From Bacteroides cutis (GTDB lineage: Bacteria > Bacteroidota > Bacteroidia > Bacteroidales > Bacteroidaceae), in assembly GCF_900241005.1 (NCBI RefSeq), contig NZ_OEST01000001.1:806001-870000 (forward strand): a DNA stretch of 64,000 nucleotides, written 5' to 3'. Position 1 is the stretch's first letter, and each line of letters starts with the position of its first letter. Positions 10,528-21,600 of the stretch are shown piece by piece. The notes under the pieces are model-generated. The model did no database searches, was not told the origin of the DNA, and saw only the letters and a list, made by a program, of their open reading frames with translations. Both the position numbers and the translations under genes were made by a program.

Positions 10528-13056
10528 ATGAGAATTAAATGGATTTTGTTGCTGGGCATGTTAATTTTATCTGGCCTGGCAGTAGCACAAAACACGGCAA
10601 ACTCCACCTTTCAAGTGAAAGGTGTTTTGCTTGATTCGCTCACTCAGGAAAGCGAGCCTTACGCCACTATCAAGATTGCTAAAAAACATGCTCCGGCGCG
10701 GGCTGTCAAGATGTTGGTAACGGATATGAAAGGTAAATTTCAGGAAAAGGTACCGGGAACTGGTGATTTTGTGATGACAATATCTTCTGTAGGGCGGAAT
10801 AATATCGTGAAGAATTTTTCTGTAAAAACAGGAGGTCAGTTGGTGGATTTCGGTACTTTGTATATTACGGATGCATCCAACGAACTGGGACAAGTTGAAG
10901 TAGTAGCCCAAAAACCCTTGGTAAAAGTAGATGTGGATAAGATTGAATATAATATAGAAGATGATCCCGACTCCAAAACAAACACCGTCATAGAGATGCT
11001 TCGTAAAGTTCCGTTGGTAACGGTGGATGGTGAAGACAATATTCAGGTGAACGGTAGTAGTAGTTTTAAGATACATGTCAATGGGAAACCTAACAATATG
11101 ATGAGTAACAATCCGAAGGAAGTACTTAAGAGTATGCCTGCTAATACCATTAAATATATAGAGGTTATCACTTCACCGGGAGCGAAGTATGATGCCGAGG
11201 GTGTGGGAGGTATTCTTAATATTGTGACTGTTGGTAGCGGATTTGAAGGATATACCGCTACATTCAGTGCCCGTGCCAGTAATATGGGATTGGGAGGCGG
11301 TGCCTATGCTACCATCAAACAAGGTAAACTTACGTTGACGGGAAACTACAATTATAGTTACAATAATCAACCTACCAGTTATTCGGACAGTTATCGTGAG
11401 GATTATACCTCTACCGACCAAAAATATCTGGAATCTACTAGTTCATCGGATTATAGCGGACAATTTCAGCACGGTAATGTGGAAGCCAGTTACGAGATAG
11501 ACACCCTGCGACTTATCACCATGTCCATAGGTATGTATGGTGGTGGAAACGACAATGATTCGGAAGGAAACACTGAAATGTGGAATGAGGCACGAGATAA
11601 AAAGGCATATAGCTATCGTACCTCGACTACGGGCGATGGTTCGTGGTATTCTATCCGTGGAAATATTGATTACCAGCGTGTATCAAAGAAAAATAAGGAT
11701 CGTATGCTTACCTTGTCCTACAAGATCAATACTCAACCTCAGGAGAGCGATAACTTCAATCGGTATTTAGACCGCTATCAGGTACCTGAAGCTTTCTTAC
11801 TCTATAACTCGCATACTTTCGGTAAGACCAATACTACGGAGCATACTTTCCAGGTTGATTACACGACGCCTATAGGCAAATTGCATACTATAGAGACTGG
11901 TATGAAGTATATTATTCGTAATAATATTAGTGAGAATAATTTTGAGGAAGACAAGAGTAGTGATGGAAATGGTAATTATGAATACAATAAAGACCGTAGT
12001 AGTAATTACAAGCATCTGAATGATATTCTGGCTGCTTATCTGGGCTATACGTTACGCTACAAGGATTTCACTTTCAAGCCAGGAGTACGTTTTGAACACA
12101 CGGCACAAGATGTACGTTATATCGTTGGTGCGGGAGAAGACTTCAAAGTAGATTATAACGATGTGGTACCTTCCGTATCCATGGGGATTAAATTGGGCAA
12201 AACGCAAACATTACGTGGAGGATACGATATGCGTATTTATCGGCCGGGTATCTGGTATCTGAATCCTTATTTTGATGACAGAAATCCGATGTTCATCACT
12301 CAAGGTAACTCGGAACTGGAGAGTGAGAAGAGTCATGCATTCAATTTGAGTTATAGTAGTTTTACAGCTAAGTTTAACGTTAATGTAGCATTGCGTCATT
12401 CCTTCAATAATAATGGAATAGAGCGTGTGAGCCACCTGATAGGTGAAAATGGTGAGTATTTCGGTGCCGACAATATGCATTTTGCTCCCGAAGGCGCTCT
12501 TTACAGTACATATGAAAATATAGGTAAGAGCCGTAATACTAACTTGAGCTTATATCTCAACTGGAATGCATCACCCAAGACACGTATTTATGTTAATGGC
12601 CGTGGTAGTTATTCGGATATTAAAAGTCCATCACAGAATTTGCACAACTATGGCTGGCAGGGCTCTATGTATGGCGGTGTTCAGCATACTTTCCCGTGGA
12701 AACTGCGGGCTAGCTTGAATGCCGGTGGAAGTACACCTTATATTTCTCTGCAAGGAAAGGGTAGTGGTTACTATTATTATAGCCTGAGTGTAAATCGTTC
12801 TTTCCTCAAAGACCGTTTAACAGTGAGTGCTTATGCTTCGAACCTGTTCTCTAAGTATATCAACTTCGATAATACGACTTTCGGTCAGAACTTTTATTCT
12901 ACCAGTAAGAGCCGTTATCCTAACCGTTCTTTCGGAATGAGTATCAGTTATCGCATTGGTGAGTTGAAAGCAAGTGTGAAAAAAGCGGCGCGTTCCATCA
13001 ATAATGATGATGTAAAAGGCGGCAGTGGAGAAGGAGGCGGAAGTACCCCGCAATAA
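10528..13056 (+). CDS. Outer membrane beta-barrel (TonB-receptor-like) protein
   Basis: The 842-aa protein has a signal peptide (ends AVAQ), a CarboxypepD_reg-like beta-sandwich (about residues 27-120), a plug-like domain (about 125-235, with IEMLRKVPLVTVDGEDNIQV and GGILNIVT) and a long C-terminal barrel rich in alternating aromatic residues. This architecture matches the Bacteroidota outer membrane beta-barrel family OMP_b-brl_3, smaller than SusC. There is no SusD partner next to it, so it is unlikely to be a glycan transporter of the Sus type. The substrate is unknown. It converges on the GH144 gene, separated by a long hairpin terminator. Confidence 0.85.
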   Translation: MRIKWILLLGMLILSGLAVAQNTANSTFQVKGVLLDSLTQESEPYATIKIAKKHAPARAVKMLVTDMKGKFQEKVPGTGDFVMTISSVGRNNIVKNFSVKTGGQLVDFGTLYITDASNELGQVEVVAQKPLVKVDVDKIEYNIEDDPDSKTNTVIEMLRKVPLVTVDGEDNIQVNGSSSFKIHVNGKPNNMMSNNPKEVLKSMPANTIKYIEVITSPGAKYDAEGVGGILNIVTVGSGFEGYTATFSARASNMGLGGGAYATIKQGKLTLTGNYNYSYNNQPTSYSDSYREDYTSTDQKYLESTSSSDYSGQFQHGNVEASYEIDTLRLITMSIGMYGGGNDNDSEGNTEMWNEARDKKAYSYRTSTTGDGSWYSIRGNIDYQRVSKKNKDRMLTLSYKINTQPQESDNFNRYLDRYQVPEAFLLYNSHTFGKTNTTEHTFQVDYTTPIGKLHTIETGMKYIIRNNISENNFEEDKSSDGNGNYEYNKDRSSNYKHLNDILAAYLGYTLRYKDFTFKPGVRFEHTAQDVRYIVGAGEDFKVDYNDVVPSVSMGIKLGKTQTLRGGYDMRIYRPGIWYLNPYFDDRNPMFITQGNSELESEKSHAFNLSYSSFTAKFNVNVALRHSFNNNGIERVSHLIGENGEYFGADNMHFAPEGALYSTYENIGKSRNTNLSLYLNWNASPKTRIYVNGRGSYSDIKSPSQNLHNYGWQGSMYGGVQHTFPWKLRASLNAGGSTPYISLQGKGSGYYYYSLSVNRSFLKDRLTVSAYASNLFSKYINFDNTTFGQNFYSTSKSRYPNRSFGMSISYRIGELKASVKKAARSINNDDVKGGSGEGGGSTPQ

Positions 13057-13069
13057 CTCCGGTTAATAC

Positions 13070-13131
13070 TTTATTTAGAACTAAAGGTTCTATGCCCTCC
13101 ATGGTGCATAGAACCTTTAGTTCTAAATAAA
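13070..13131. terminator. Long perfect hairpin terminator
   Basis: A perfect 26-bp inverted repeat (13070-13095 and 13106-13131) has a 10-nt loop. The arms end in ATTT/AAAT tracts, so it probably terminates both the barrel gene (+) and GH144 (-). Confidence 0.88.
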
Positions 13132-13134
13132 ACC

Positions 13135-14487
13135 TTAAGTTTTATCCTTTTTTGTAAATCCCAGCTTTTCCAGTCCTTTTTGTACATCCGGATGGCTCAT
13201 AAAAAGATTCCAGAGAAGTCCGGTACGATAATTTTCAATCATTACAGCAATCGGTCCCTGATCAATGGCGAGGTAACGTTGTGGATACCAATTATCCGTT
13301 TCACTGAAAGCATCGTAAAAACCGTATGGACCGAACACTTTATCTCCCATTTCATAGAGATGGCGCATCACTTGTAGTGAATATTCCGGTGTGTAGACAA
13401 TGGATGATAAAGCGGCGGTAGGTGAAATGACACCTTGATCGTCACGCTCGTTGGGAGCATGCGCGGCATATCCGTTTACTGAATAGCTGGCGGTTAGCCC
13501 CCAACAGTCAGCACCGAAACCTTTGTAGTGTTTGGGATTTCGTATGCAGTATGCACGGTTTACAAGTGTCAAGTTACGCATCTCTTCGAAGTAACTGGGG
13601 CAGTACTCATCCTTCAATCCGGTGGGGTTAAGACCGAGAAAAGAATACTGTGCCCAAAACAGCGGACCTGCCTTTGTGCCTTGATAGCGCAGATGTAATT
13701 CAATGTCTTCCACCTTATGAGGATCTACGATGGCACCATTTTGAGCCCATCCGTCATGATAGACGGAGGCAGGAACGCTATGAGTAGGTGATGCGGCAGC
13801 AAGTATGTACATAATGAGACATTCGTTGTAACCATGTACGGGGAAATTCATTTCCCATCCATACTCAGGACTCCAATGCCAATAGAGTACATTCTGGTTT
13901 CCTTGACGATAGAAGTTCCAAACTACTTCACGCCACAACTTGTCAATACGTGTGCTAAGAGCCTTCTCTCGTTCACTGCCGTTGGCGTAATATTGATGGA
14001 CGGCAAGTAACGCCTGCATAATGAAAGCTGTTTCTACCAGGTCGCCACCATTATCCATCTTTCCGAAAGGTTTCACTTTGCCGGTATCACCATACCACCA
14101 ATGGGGATAAGCTCCATGAAAACGGTCGGCTGTTTCAAGGAAGGAGATAATACGTTCCATACGTTCCAACCCTTCTTCACGAGTTACATAACCGCGGTCT
14201 ATACCGGCAAGTATTGCCATAATGCCGAAACCGCTACCGCCGGAGGTTATAACATTTTGATCGTTCTCAGGATAATCGCCATCCATATGGATACGTTCCC
14301 GTGCCAATCCACTATTAGGCTCGGCGCCTTCCCAAAAGTAATTGAAGGTACGGCGTTGAACGGTGTCCATCAAGGCATCATCGTCTAGTGTATACTTTGA
14401 GCTCTCTATACCGGTTTTCTTTTGCTTGCAAGCCCCGGCAAGGAGTAGCAAAAAGAGGAACGGAATATATAATTTTAATTCTTTCAT
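13135..14487 (-). CDS. GH144 endo-beta-1,2-glucanase-type lipoprotein
   Basis: The 450-aa protein has a lipobox LAGAC (Cys 20) and then an (alpha/alpha)6 glucoamylase-like domain. Recognisable stretches are RRTFNYFWEGAEPNSGLARER near residue 45, SGGSGFGIMAILAG near 85 and the late block GADCWGLTASYS followed by YAAHAPNERDDQGVISPTAA. These belong to the Glycoamylase (PF10091) family, which includes GH144 beta-1,2-glucanases. Lying just after a GH3 and a SusCD pair, it is best read as the enzyme cutting beta-1,2-glucan chains at the surface or in the periplasm. The family assignment is strong; the exact linkage is inferred from context. Confidence 0.85.
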   Translation of the reverse strand: MKELKLYIPFLFLLLLAGACKQKKTGIESSKYTLDDDALMDTVQRRTFNYFWEGAEPNSGLARERIHMDGDYPENDQNVITSGGSGFGIMAILAGIDRGYVTREEGLERMERIISFLETADRFHGAYPHWWYGDTGKVKPFGKMDNGGDLVETAFIMQALLAVHQYYANGSEREKALSTRIDKLWREVVWNFYRQGNQNVLYWHWSPEYGWEMNFPVHGYNECLIMYILAAASPTHSVPASVYHDGWAQNGAIVDPHKVEDIELHLRYQGTKAGPLFWAQYSFLGLNPTGLKDEYCPSYFEEMRNLTLVNRAYCIRNPKHYKGFGADCWGLTASYSVNGYAAHAPNERDDQGVISPTAALSSIVYTPEYSLQVMRHLYEMGDKVFGPYGFYDAFSETDNWYPQRYLAIDQGPIAVMIENYRTGLLWNLFMSHPDVQKGLEKLGFTKKDKT

Positions 14488-14580
14488 ATAATGTGGGTAT
14501 AAGTTAAATGAAACATCACGATACGTTGAATGGCTACGTACCGTAGAGATGGATGTTGCTCAAGAAGATTGGCTTACTTA

Positions 14581-14623
14581 TACCATGAGTATGATTTGCC
14601 TTACAAATCATTCTCATAGGGTA
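14581..14623 (-). other. Imperfect hairpin between GH3 and GH144
   Basis: The 151-bp GH3-GH144 gap holds a 14-bp stem (14585-14598 with 14604-14617, one mismatch), extended by TACC/GGTA. There is no U-tract, so it is more likely a processing, stability or attenuation element than a full terminator. Confidence 0.45.
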
Positions 14624-14638
14624 TACAACACAGAGTAT

Positions 14639-16972
14639 TTACTTCAGTGTCAACCGCGCTGTCTTCTTGGCCTGACTACTGCCACCGATAAAAATGTCAA
14701 ATTCTCCCGATTCGGCTACATGATTTAAATCGTAGTCATAGAAACGTAACAGCTCTGGAGTAATTTTGAAGGAAACTGTCTTGCTTTCACCGGCACGGAG
14801 AAATATTTTTTCGAAACCTTTCAGTTCGCGTACCGGGCGGGTAATACTTCCCACAAGGTCATGGATATAAAGCTGTACTACTTCCGCTCCGTCACGTTTC
14901 CCTGTGTTGGTAACAGTGACTACGGCAGTGATGGAACCGTTCTGATCCATTGTCGGGGTACTTAGTGCGATGTCACTGTATTGGAAAGTTGTATACGACA
15001 AACCATATCCGAAAGGATACAATGGGGCGTTGTCCACATCCAGATAATTACTGCGGAATTTCTCAAACCACTTCCCTTCTTTCAACGGGCGTCCTGTATT
15101 TTTGTGATTATAAAACAAAGGTATCTGCCCTACATTTTTCGGAAAGGTCATCGTCAACTTACCGCTCGGATTTACGTCACCGAACAGTACATCGCCGATT
15201 GCGTAAGCAGCTTCGCTTCCTCCGAACCACACATTCAGAATGGCAGGTACATTCTTCTGCTCCCAAGTCAGAGTCAGTGGGCGACCTGTGAAGAGTGTCA
15301 ACACTACCGGTTTGCCGGTCTTCAGTAACGTTTCCAACAGAGTACGCTGTACATCGGGAATAGCCAGTTCGGTACGGCTGGAACTTTCACCGCTCATTTC
15401 GGAAGACTCTCCCAATGCGGCTATAATGACGTCCGCTCCGGCTGCTACTTTCAACGCTTCCTCCAGCATTTCCTTATCTGTACGGTTGTCACGATTTAGC
15501 GAACGGCCGAATAGGGTGGCGCGTTCCTCATAGGCAGCATCACTAATCAGATTACTGCCTTTGGCGTATGTAATGTTCACTTTACCTGCCATCATCTCTT
15601 TTAACCCCTCGTATAGGGAAGGATAATCATTGAGACGTGCAGCCACACTCCATGTGCCCGGCATATTGCTGCGGGTATTACCGAGCGGGCCGATAACGGC
15701 GACTGTTCCTTTCTTTTCCAAAGGAAGTACTGGAGTGGCAGGAGAACCCGGCTGTTTCGGTAGGCTGCTGTTCTTCAATAAAACGAAACTTTCCGAGGCA
15801 ATTTTACGCGCTGCATCGCGATGTTCTTTTGTGAAGATATCGCGTGCCGGACGGTTCTGGTCACAATATTTATATGGATTGTCGAACAGCCCCAATTTGT
15901 ATTTTGCTTCCAGAATACGGCGGCAAGCGGCATCTAATGTCTTCATGCTGACTTTACCTTGAGTGATGGATTTTTTCAGGGTACCGGCGAAACCTTCGCT
16001 TACCATATCCATATCGATCCCGGCGTTGAGGGCACGGGCGGAAACGGTTTGGAGGTCTCCGATACCATGTTCAATCATTTCGGAAATACCGGTAAAATCT
16101 GTTACGACAAAGCCTTTAAATCCCCATTGCTTGCGCAATACATCTGTCATCAACCATTTGTTGGCGGTAGCAGGTACGCCGTCTATCTCATTGAAAGAAG
16201 CCATCACACTGCCCACACCTGCTTCAATAGCAGCTTCGTAGGGATACATATATTCATTGAACATACGGTTACGGCTCATGTCCACAGTGTTATAATCGCG
16301 ACCTGCTTCACCGGCTCCATAGAGTGCAAAATGTTTTACACATGCCATGATTTCATCGTTGCGCTTCATCTGATCGGACAGGTTGGTGCCCTGATATCCG
16401 TATACCATTGCTTTGGCTATGGCTCCTCCAAGGAATGGATCCTCACCACTACCTTCACTGACACGTCCCCAACGAGGATCGCGGCTGATGTCTACCATCG
16501 GACTGAATGTCCATGAAATGCCGTCGGCGCTTGCTTCAATGGCAGCGATACGTGCCGATTTTTCGATGGCGGCCATATCCCATGTACAAGACAGGCCGAG
16601 AGGAATGGGGAAAATGGTCTCGTAACCATGTATCACGTCCATACCAAAGAGTAGTGGAATGCCCAGGCGGGAATTTTCTACTGCCAGTTTCTGTACGTCA
16701 CGTATCTTTGATACTCCTTTCAAGTTGAAAAGTCCTCCGACAAGTCCCTGCTCAATCTTCTTGGCAACATCACTGCTTTTAGCTTGTCCGGTGGTGATTT
16801 CTCCTGTTACGGGTAGATTTAGCTGACCTATTTTTTCCTCTACAGTCATCTTCTTCATCAGTGCATCGATGAAACGATCCATGTCTTGCGGAGATTTCTG
16901 TGCTTGCATGGTGGCGATACCCATAAAGGTTGCTGCCATGAGAAGGCTTGTCCTTTTGAAAATCTTCTTCAT
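14639..16972 (-). CDS. GH3 beta-glucosidase
   Basis: The 777-aa protein starts at ATG 16972; a TTG six codons upstream is less likely because MKKIFKRTSLLMAATF begins a normal signal peptide. Domain order is that of GH3: a TIM barrel (about 30-360) with the nucleophile D292 in GFVVTDFTG and substrate-binding KHFALYG, an alpha/beta sandwich (about 395-620, with GESSEMSGESSSR carrying the candidate acid/base) and a C-terminal fibronectin-III-like domain (about 680-765). It is probably periplasmic and cleaves the oligosaccharides released by the GH144 enzyme to glucose. The arrangement recalls the B. thetaiotaomicron locus around BT_3567, whose GH3 acts on sophorose-type beta-1,2-glucosides. Confidence 0.92.
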   Translation of the reverse strand: MKKIFKRTSLLMAATFMGIATMQAQKSPQDMDRFIDALMKKMTVEEKIGQLNLPVTGEITTGQAKSSDVAKKIEQGLVGGLFNLKGVSKIRDVQKLAVENSRLGIPLLFGMDVIHGYETIFPIPLGLSCTWDMAAIEKSARIAAIEASADGISWTFSPMVDISRDPRWGRVSEGSGEDPFLGGAIAKAMVYGYQGTNLSDQMKRNDEIMACVKHFALYGAGEAGRDYNTVDMSRNRMFNEYMYPYEAAIEAGVGSVMASFNEIDGVPATANKWLMTDVLRKQWGFKGFVVTDFTGISEMIEHGIGDLQTVSARALNAGIDMDMVSEGFAGTLKKSITQGKVSMKTLDAACRRILEAKYKLGLFDNPYKYCDQNRPARDIFTKEHRDAARKIASESFVLLKNSSLPKQPGSPATPVLPLEKKGTVAVIGPLGNTRSNMPGTWSVAARLNDYPSLYEGLKEMMAGKVNITYAKGSNLISDAAYEERATLFGRSLNRDNRTDKEMLEEALKVAAGADVIIAALGESSEMSGESSSRTELAIPDVQRTLLETLLKTGKPVVLTLFTGRPLTLTWEQKNVPAILNVWFGGSEAAYAIGDVLFGDVNPSGKLTMTFPKNVGQIPLFYNHKNTGRPLKEGKWFEKFRSNYLDVDNAPLYPFGYGLSYTTFQYSDIALSTPTMDQNGSITAVVTVTNTGKRDGAEVVQLYIHDLVGSITRPVRELKGFEKIFLRAGESKTVSFKITPELLRFYDYDLNHVAESGEFDIFIGGSSQAKKTARLTLK

Positions 16973-17021
16973 ATTATGTATTTTTATCAAATAATAATTT
17001 ACGTTTTAATATAGTTCCCAT

Positions 17022-18545
17022 TTAGTAATTCGGGTTTTGTACCAATACTCCATTGGACTTATCGATTTCTTCCTGAGGTAACGGTAACAATGCATTCTTA
17101 TCCTGATAGTTCTTTCCGGCCGCCTGGAGTACTTCTTTAGCAATACCCCAGCGCACCAGATCATAGAAACGGTCAGGTTCCAGAGCAAGCTCTACCCGGC
17201 GTTCATGACGGATGGCTTCGCGTAATACATTCTGATCGGTAGAAGTAACCTTCGGTAATATGTCATTATTTGATCCGCGGGCATGTGCACGTACTTGTTC
17301 CAGATAGTCGATAGCTTCACCGGAGATACCCTTTTCATTGGCGGCTTCAGCGGCCATCAGTAATACATCGGGATAGCGGATGATACGGATATTTACCCAG
17401 AAACCTTCTTTGGTGTACTTCTGGCGTAGTTCGGGTTCTGTATATGCTTTTTTATTGAAGTAAGCACCCATAGCAGTGGAAACAGGAGATTCGCCGTAAG
17501 GCTTGTTCGTGTTCTCCGGTGTGATGGGGTCACTGATATTCTTACGAAAATAGAGTAAAGTGGCATCTTTACGGGGATCACCCGGTTCAAAGGCTTTTCC
17601 TAAAAGTGCTGTACCCATGTGCCAACCCCAACCTAAGTTCCATTCTCCGGCACCACGTACTCCTTGTACCTGGCAGAACTGGCTACCGATAACATCACTG
17701 TTCTTGAGTGCTTCGGTCGACTCGCATTGTAGTTCAAAAATACTTTCTCCGCAATTTTCCCCTTCAACGGTAAATACCTTATCTATTGGTGTATTCAGGT
17801 TGTATTTACCCGTTTTTATGACATCGGTAGAGGCATTGTACATATTATCCCAATCATTCCGCATCATGTAAGTGCGGGCATGCAAAGCACGTGCTGCTCC
17901 GTATGTGATGCGTCCTGTATACTCTGTAGACCATTCCAGTGGTAAGCATTTTTCCGCTTCTGTCAAGTCTTTGTCGATCTGTTTGTAAATTTTATCTGCC
18001 GTTGTTTTGGCAATGTTGGCTTCGGAGGCCTCGTTTATCTTAAAAGTCACTAAGGGTACTTCACCCCATGCACGTACGAGATTGAAATAGCAATATGCGC
18101 GGAAGAACAGAGCTTCTCCTTTAGTACGTATATTTTCTAGGTCATCTTTGTTGGCGCTATTCTCCAGATCGTTTAATATGTCATTACATTGGTAAATGAT
18201 CTTATAATTCTGTCCCCAGTAGGCGGTCAGTGTGCCATTGGATGCGGTGTATTCAAAGTCATCCCACATTGCTGCCTGGTCGGCACCGTCACCGGCGTCA
18301 CTTCCTTTTTCGGAATCTTCACTACGTACCATGTGTATCATAAATGCGGGAATGCCGGCGGTAATGTTGTAACTGCGCATCAAGTAGTACACATTGTACA
18401 TCTTTCCGCCTACAAGAGCGTTGGGAGCATCATCTTCGGTGAACTGTCCCAATGGGTCACGGTCCAGGAAGTCATTACAGGATGTCATGGCAAAGGTTGT
18501 CAGTATACCTGCTGTCAGAGTTAAAATTTTATTTCTTAATTTCAT
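17022..18545 (-). CDS. SusD-like glycan-binding lipoprotein
   Basis: The 507-aa protein has the lipobox MTSC (Cys 23) followed by NDFLDRDP, a common SusD start. The TPR-like SusD core is visible (EALFFRAYCYFNLVRAWGEVPL near residue 140), and the C-terminus holds the typical RHERRVELALEPDRFYDLVRWG and ends VQNPNY. It caps the partner SusC barrel at the outer membrane and captures glycan. It lies 70 bp downstream of susC and is followed by GH3 and GH144, making a minimal utilization locus. Confidence 0.96.
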   Translation of the reverse strand: MKLRNKILTLTAGILTTFAMTSCNDFLDRDPLGQFTEDDAPNALVGGKMYNVYYLMRSYNITAGIPAFMIHMVRSEDSEKGSDAGDGADQAAMWDDFEYTASNGTLTAYWGQNYKIIYQCNDILNDLENSANKDDLENIRTKGEALFFRAYCYFNLVRAWGEVPLVTFKINEASEANIAKTTADKIYKQIDKDLTEAEKCLPLEWSTEYTGRITYGAARALHARTYMMRNDWDNMYNASTDVIKTGKYNLNTPIDKVFTVEGENCGESIFELQCESTEALKNSDVIGSQFCQVQGVRGAGEWNLGWGWHMGTALLGKAFEPGDPRKDATLLYFRKNISDPITPENTNKPYGESPVSTAMGAYFNKKAYTEPELRQKYTKEGFWVNIRIIRYPDVLLMAAEAANEKGISGEAIDYLEQVRAHARGSNNDILPKVTSTDQNVLREAIRHERRVELALEPDRFYDLVRWGIAKEVLQAAGKNYQDKNALLPLPQEEIDKSNGVLVQNPNY

Positions 18546-18615
18546 AATCTTCTTGTTATAAGTTCAATAAAGTGCTATTATTCCATAAGGAAGTCTTGTT
18601 CCGGTATTACATCGG

Positions 18616-21600
18616 TTAGAATGTCAGATTGAAACCGAATGTATAAATTGCCGGCATCGGATAGCTACCGTCATCTACGCCGAATGCAATAGCCGTACCC
18701 CCCAATTCAGGAGTATATCCGGTATTATGTTTCCAGGTTTTTAAGTTCTGGATGTTCACGTAGAGTTTCAGTGCCTGCATACCGATTTTGGAAATCAAAG
18801 TTTTATCGAAATTATAGGCCAACTGTACATTACGGATCCGGAAGAAACTGCCATCTTCGATGTAATATTCGGAGTTCAAATTATTGATGGTATGTTTGGT
18901 ATTCAGCAACGGTTGGGTATTGCTTGTACCCGGTCCGTGCCAACGCTCCAGACGTTGTTTCATAAAATTGAACTGGCTCCAGTTATAGTTGTCCCAAGTA
19001 CGGAATATCTGGTTGCCGGCTTGTCCCATCATGTCGAGACCCAGTTCCCAGTTTTTGTATGTGACTCCCAGAGTGATACCGTATGTCACGTCCGGTGTCG
19101 GGTCACCAATCAGGGTACGGTCAGCAGGAGTAATCTCGCCGTTTCCATCTACATCCTTGAACTTCAAGTCGCCTGGTGTAACGGTGGCCAATGTATTCTT
19201 GGGAGAATTGTTGATTTCTTCCTGTGTCTGATAGACACCCTCTACTTTGTAACCATAGAAATAGCCGATAGGATATCCCGCCATCGTATAACTTTGACTC
19301 TTGTCTCCGGCAATGATGGAATAACCTTCCTGAACAAGGCTCAAGACCTTATTTTTGATGGTGGTAAGGTTGGCTCCTACATTGTATCCCCAATCACCTA
19401 TTTGGTCACGCCAACTTACAGCGAGTTCCACGCCCTTGTTTTCAATAGAACCAAGATTACCGATACCTGGTACTGTACCTGAGATACCTGGTACTTCAGC
19501 CAATAGGTCTTTGGTGGTTTTCTTGTAGTAAACTCCTTCAAAGTGTAAGCGGTTACGCAGAAAGTTTGCTTCTGCTCCTACTTCCCATGCTTCCACTTTT
19601 TCCCATCTCAGATGTGGGTTGGGTAGATAAGAAAGTTGATAACCCGGATAAATAGCCGAAGGTTTGCCAAATACGGCAGAGTAAGCATTAGTCAACAAGG
19701 GTTCGGCAGGGTAAGCTTTGTCCAGGTTCTGGTTACCGAGTGTACCCCAGGAACCTTTCAGCTTCAACATATCCAGCCAGGTAATATCCTTCATAAATTC
19801 TTCTTCTGTCATCAGCCAACCGGCACCGACGGAATAGAAATTCTGCCATTGATTTCCGGTATAAGAGAAAGCCGAAGAACCGTCACGACGATACGATGCA
19901 TTCAATAGGTATCTACCTTTATAATTATAGAGTACACGTCCTAAGATAGATACAGTACTGCGTTCCCATTGGGTACTCCCGTTAGTGGATGTTGCTGCAT
20001 CACCGATACTTACATACCATTTGTCGGGATTATTGGGAATAACCAGTCCGACTCCTTGTGTACGGGCAGCGTTCAGATTTTCAAGTTTATTATAATAGGT
20101 AGTGAAACCTGCCGTAGCGGTCAGGCTATGGTCGCCCCATGTATTCTGGTAGGTCAGCAGGTAGTCACTTTGCACTTTTGTCTCTGTCTCTTTAGCTTGA
20201 GTTACTCCGGTCTTTCCGTCACCCAAAGTCACGATATTGCCTTCTACACTACTATCGAATACCTGGATAATAGGAGTGTAAGTACGTTTACTGTTGGAAG
20301 CATAGTCCATGGAATACATCACTTTAGCTTGAAAGTGCTTTAGAAAGTCCCATTGGGCATATACATTTCCGGATGCCCGGTAGTTTTCCGCACGGGTAGT
20401 GTTGGCTTTCTTATCAACATCCACCATCGGATTGTTCATTTGTGCCTTCTGGAAATTAGGCAGTGTAGTATATAGACCATATTCTTGGTTGAAAACAGGA
20501 GCTACAGGAGCGGCGCGCAAAGCTGTTGCCACACTTTTGGTGTCGGCGGGCAACATGCGTGCACCGTTGAACTGAAAACCTACCTTGAAGTTATCTGTCA
20601 ACTTATAATCATTACTGACGTTTAACGTAACTTTACTGTATTTCTCGTGTTTGATATTCCCTTGTTCGTAGGCATATCCGGCACCAAGATAGAAACTGTG
20701 CTTGGCAGAGGCCCCTGTGACGCTGATATTGTTATTGGTGATAAATCCCGTTTGAAAGATTTCGTCTTGCCAGTTGGTGTTGCCCGTCCAGTCTGTAAAA
20801 TCGAACTCTGGACTACCTTCATTTCTCAACTGTTCGTTATATAGTTCCTTGAAACCGGTAGCATCTGTTAATGCAATTTTGTTTGTCACGGCTTTAAAAC
20901 CGAACGAACCGTTGATGTTGACACGTGTCTGTCCTTCCTTCGCTTTTTTAGTGGTAATGATGATGACCCCGTTGGCGCCGCGCACACCGAAGATAGCGAG
21001 AGATGAAGGATCTTTCAGGATTTCCATGGACTCTATATCCTGTGGATTTAGGAAATTGATGTTGTCATTGAACAGTCCATCTACCACATACAGCGGTTTA
21101 TATCCGTTGATGGAGTTGGTACCACGTACACGTATTTCCGGATCGGCACCTGCCTTACCGGAATTAATTACTTGTACACCGGCAATTTTCCCTTGTAGCG
21201 CTGATACGGGATTGACTACCGGTTTATTGGCAATTTCATCCCCTTTTATATTCGTGATAGAACCGGTAAGGTCACGCTTTTTGGCGCTACCATAACCGAT
21301 GACTACCGTTTCGGCAAGCATTTGTGAATCATCTTGCATTTTTACATTGATGATGTTTTGGTTGCCTACTTTGATGGTCTGCTTCACCATACCCACGTAT
21401 GAGAATTCCAACGTAGTTTCCGGTGGTACTTGGATGGAGTATTTACCATCAATATCGGTGATCACACCGTTATTAGTTCCCTGCTGTAGAACAGATGCAC
21501 CGATTAGTGGTTCGCCTGTTGCGTCGGTCACCGTACCGGTTACCGTTTTGTTCTGTGAAAATGCAGGCATTGTGACGAGGAGCATACATGCTATCAGAAA

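Noticed and set aside
15959..16516. 185-aa plus-strand frame opposite the GH3 gene
   Set aside because: It is the antisense shadow of a gene with clear GH3 motifs.
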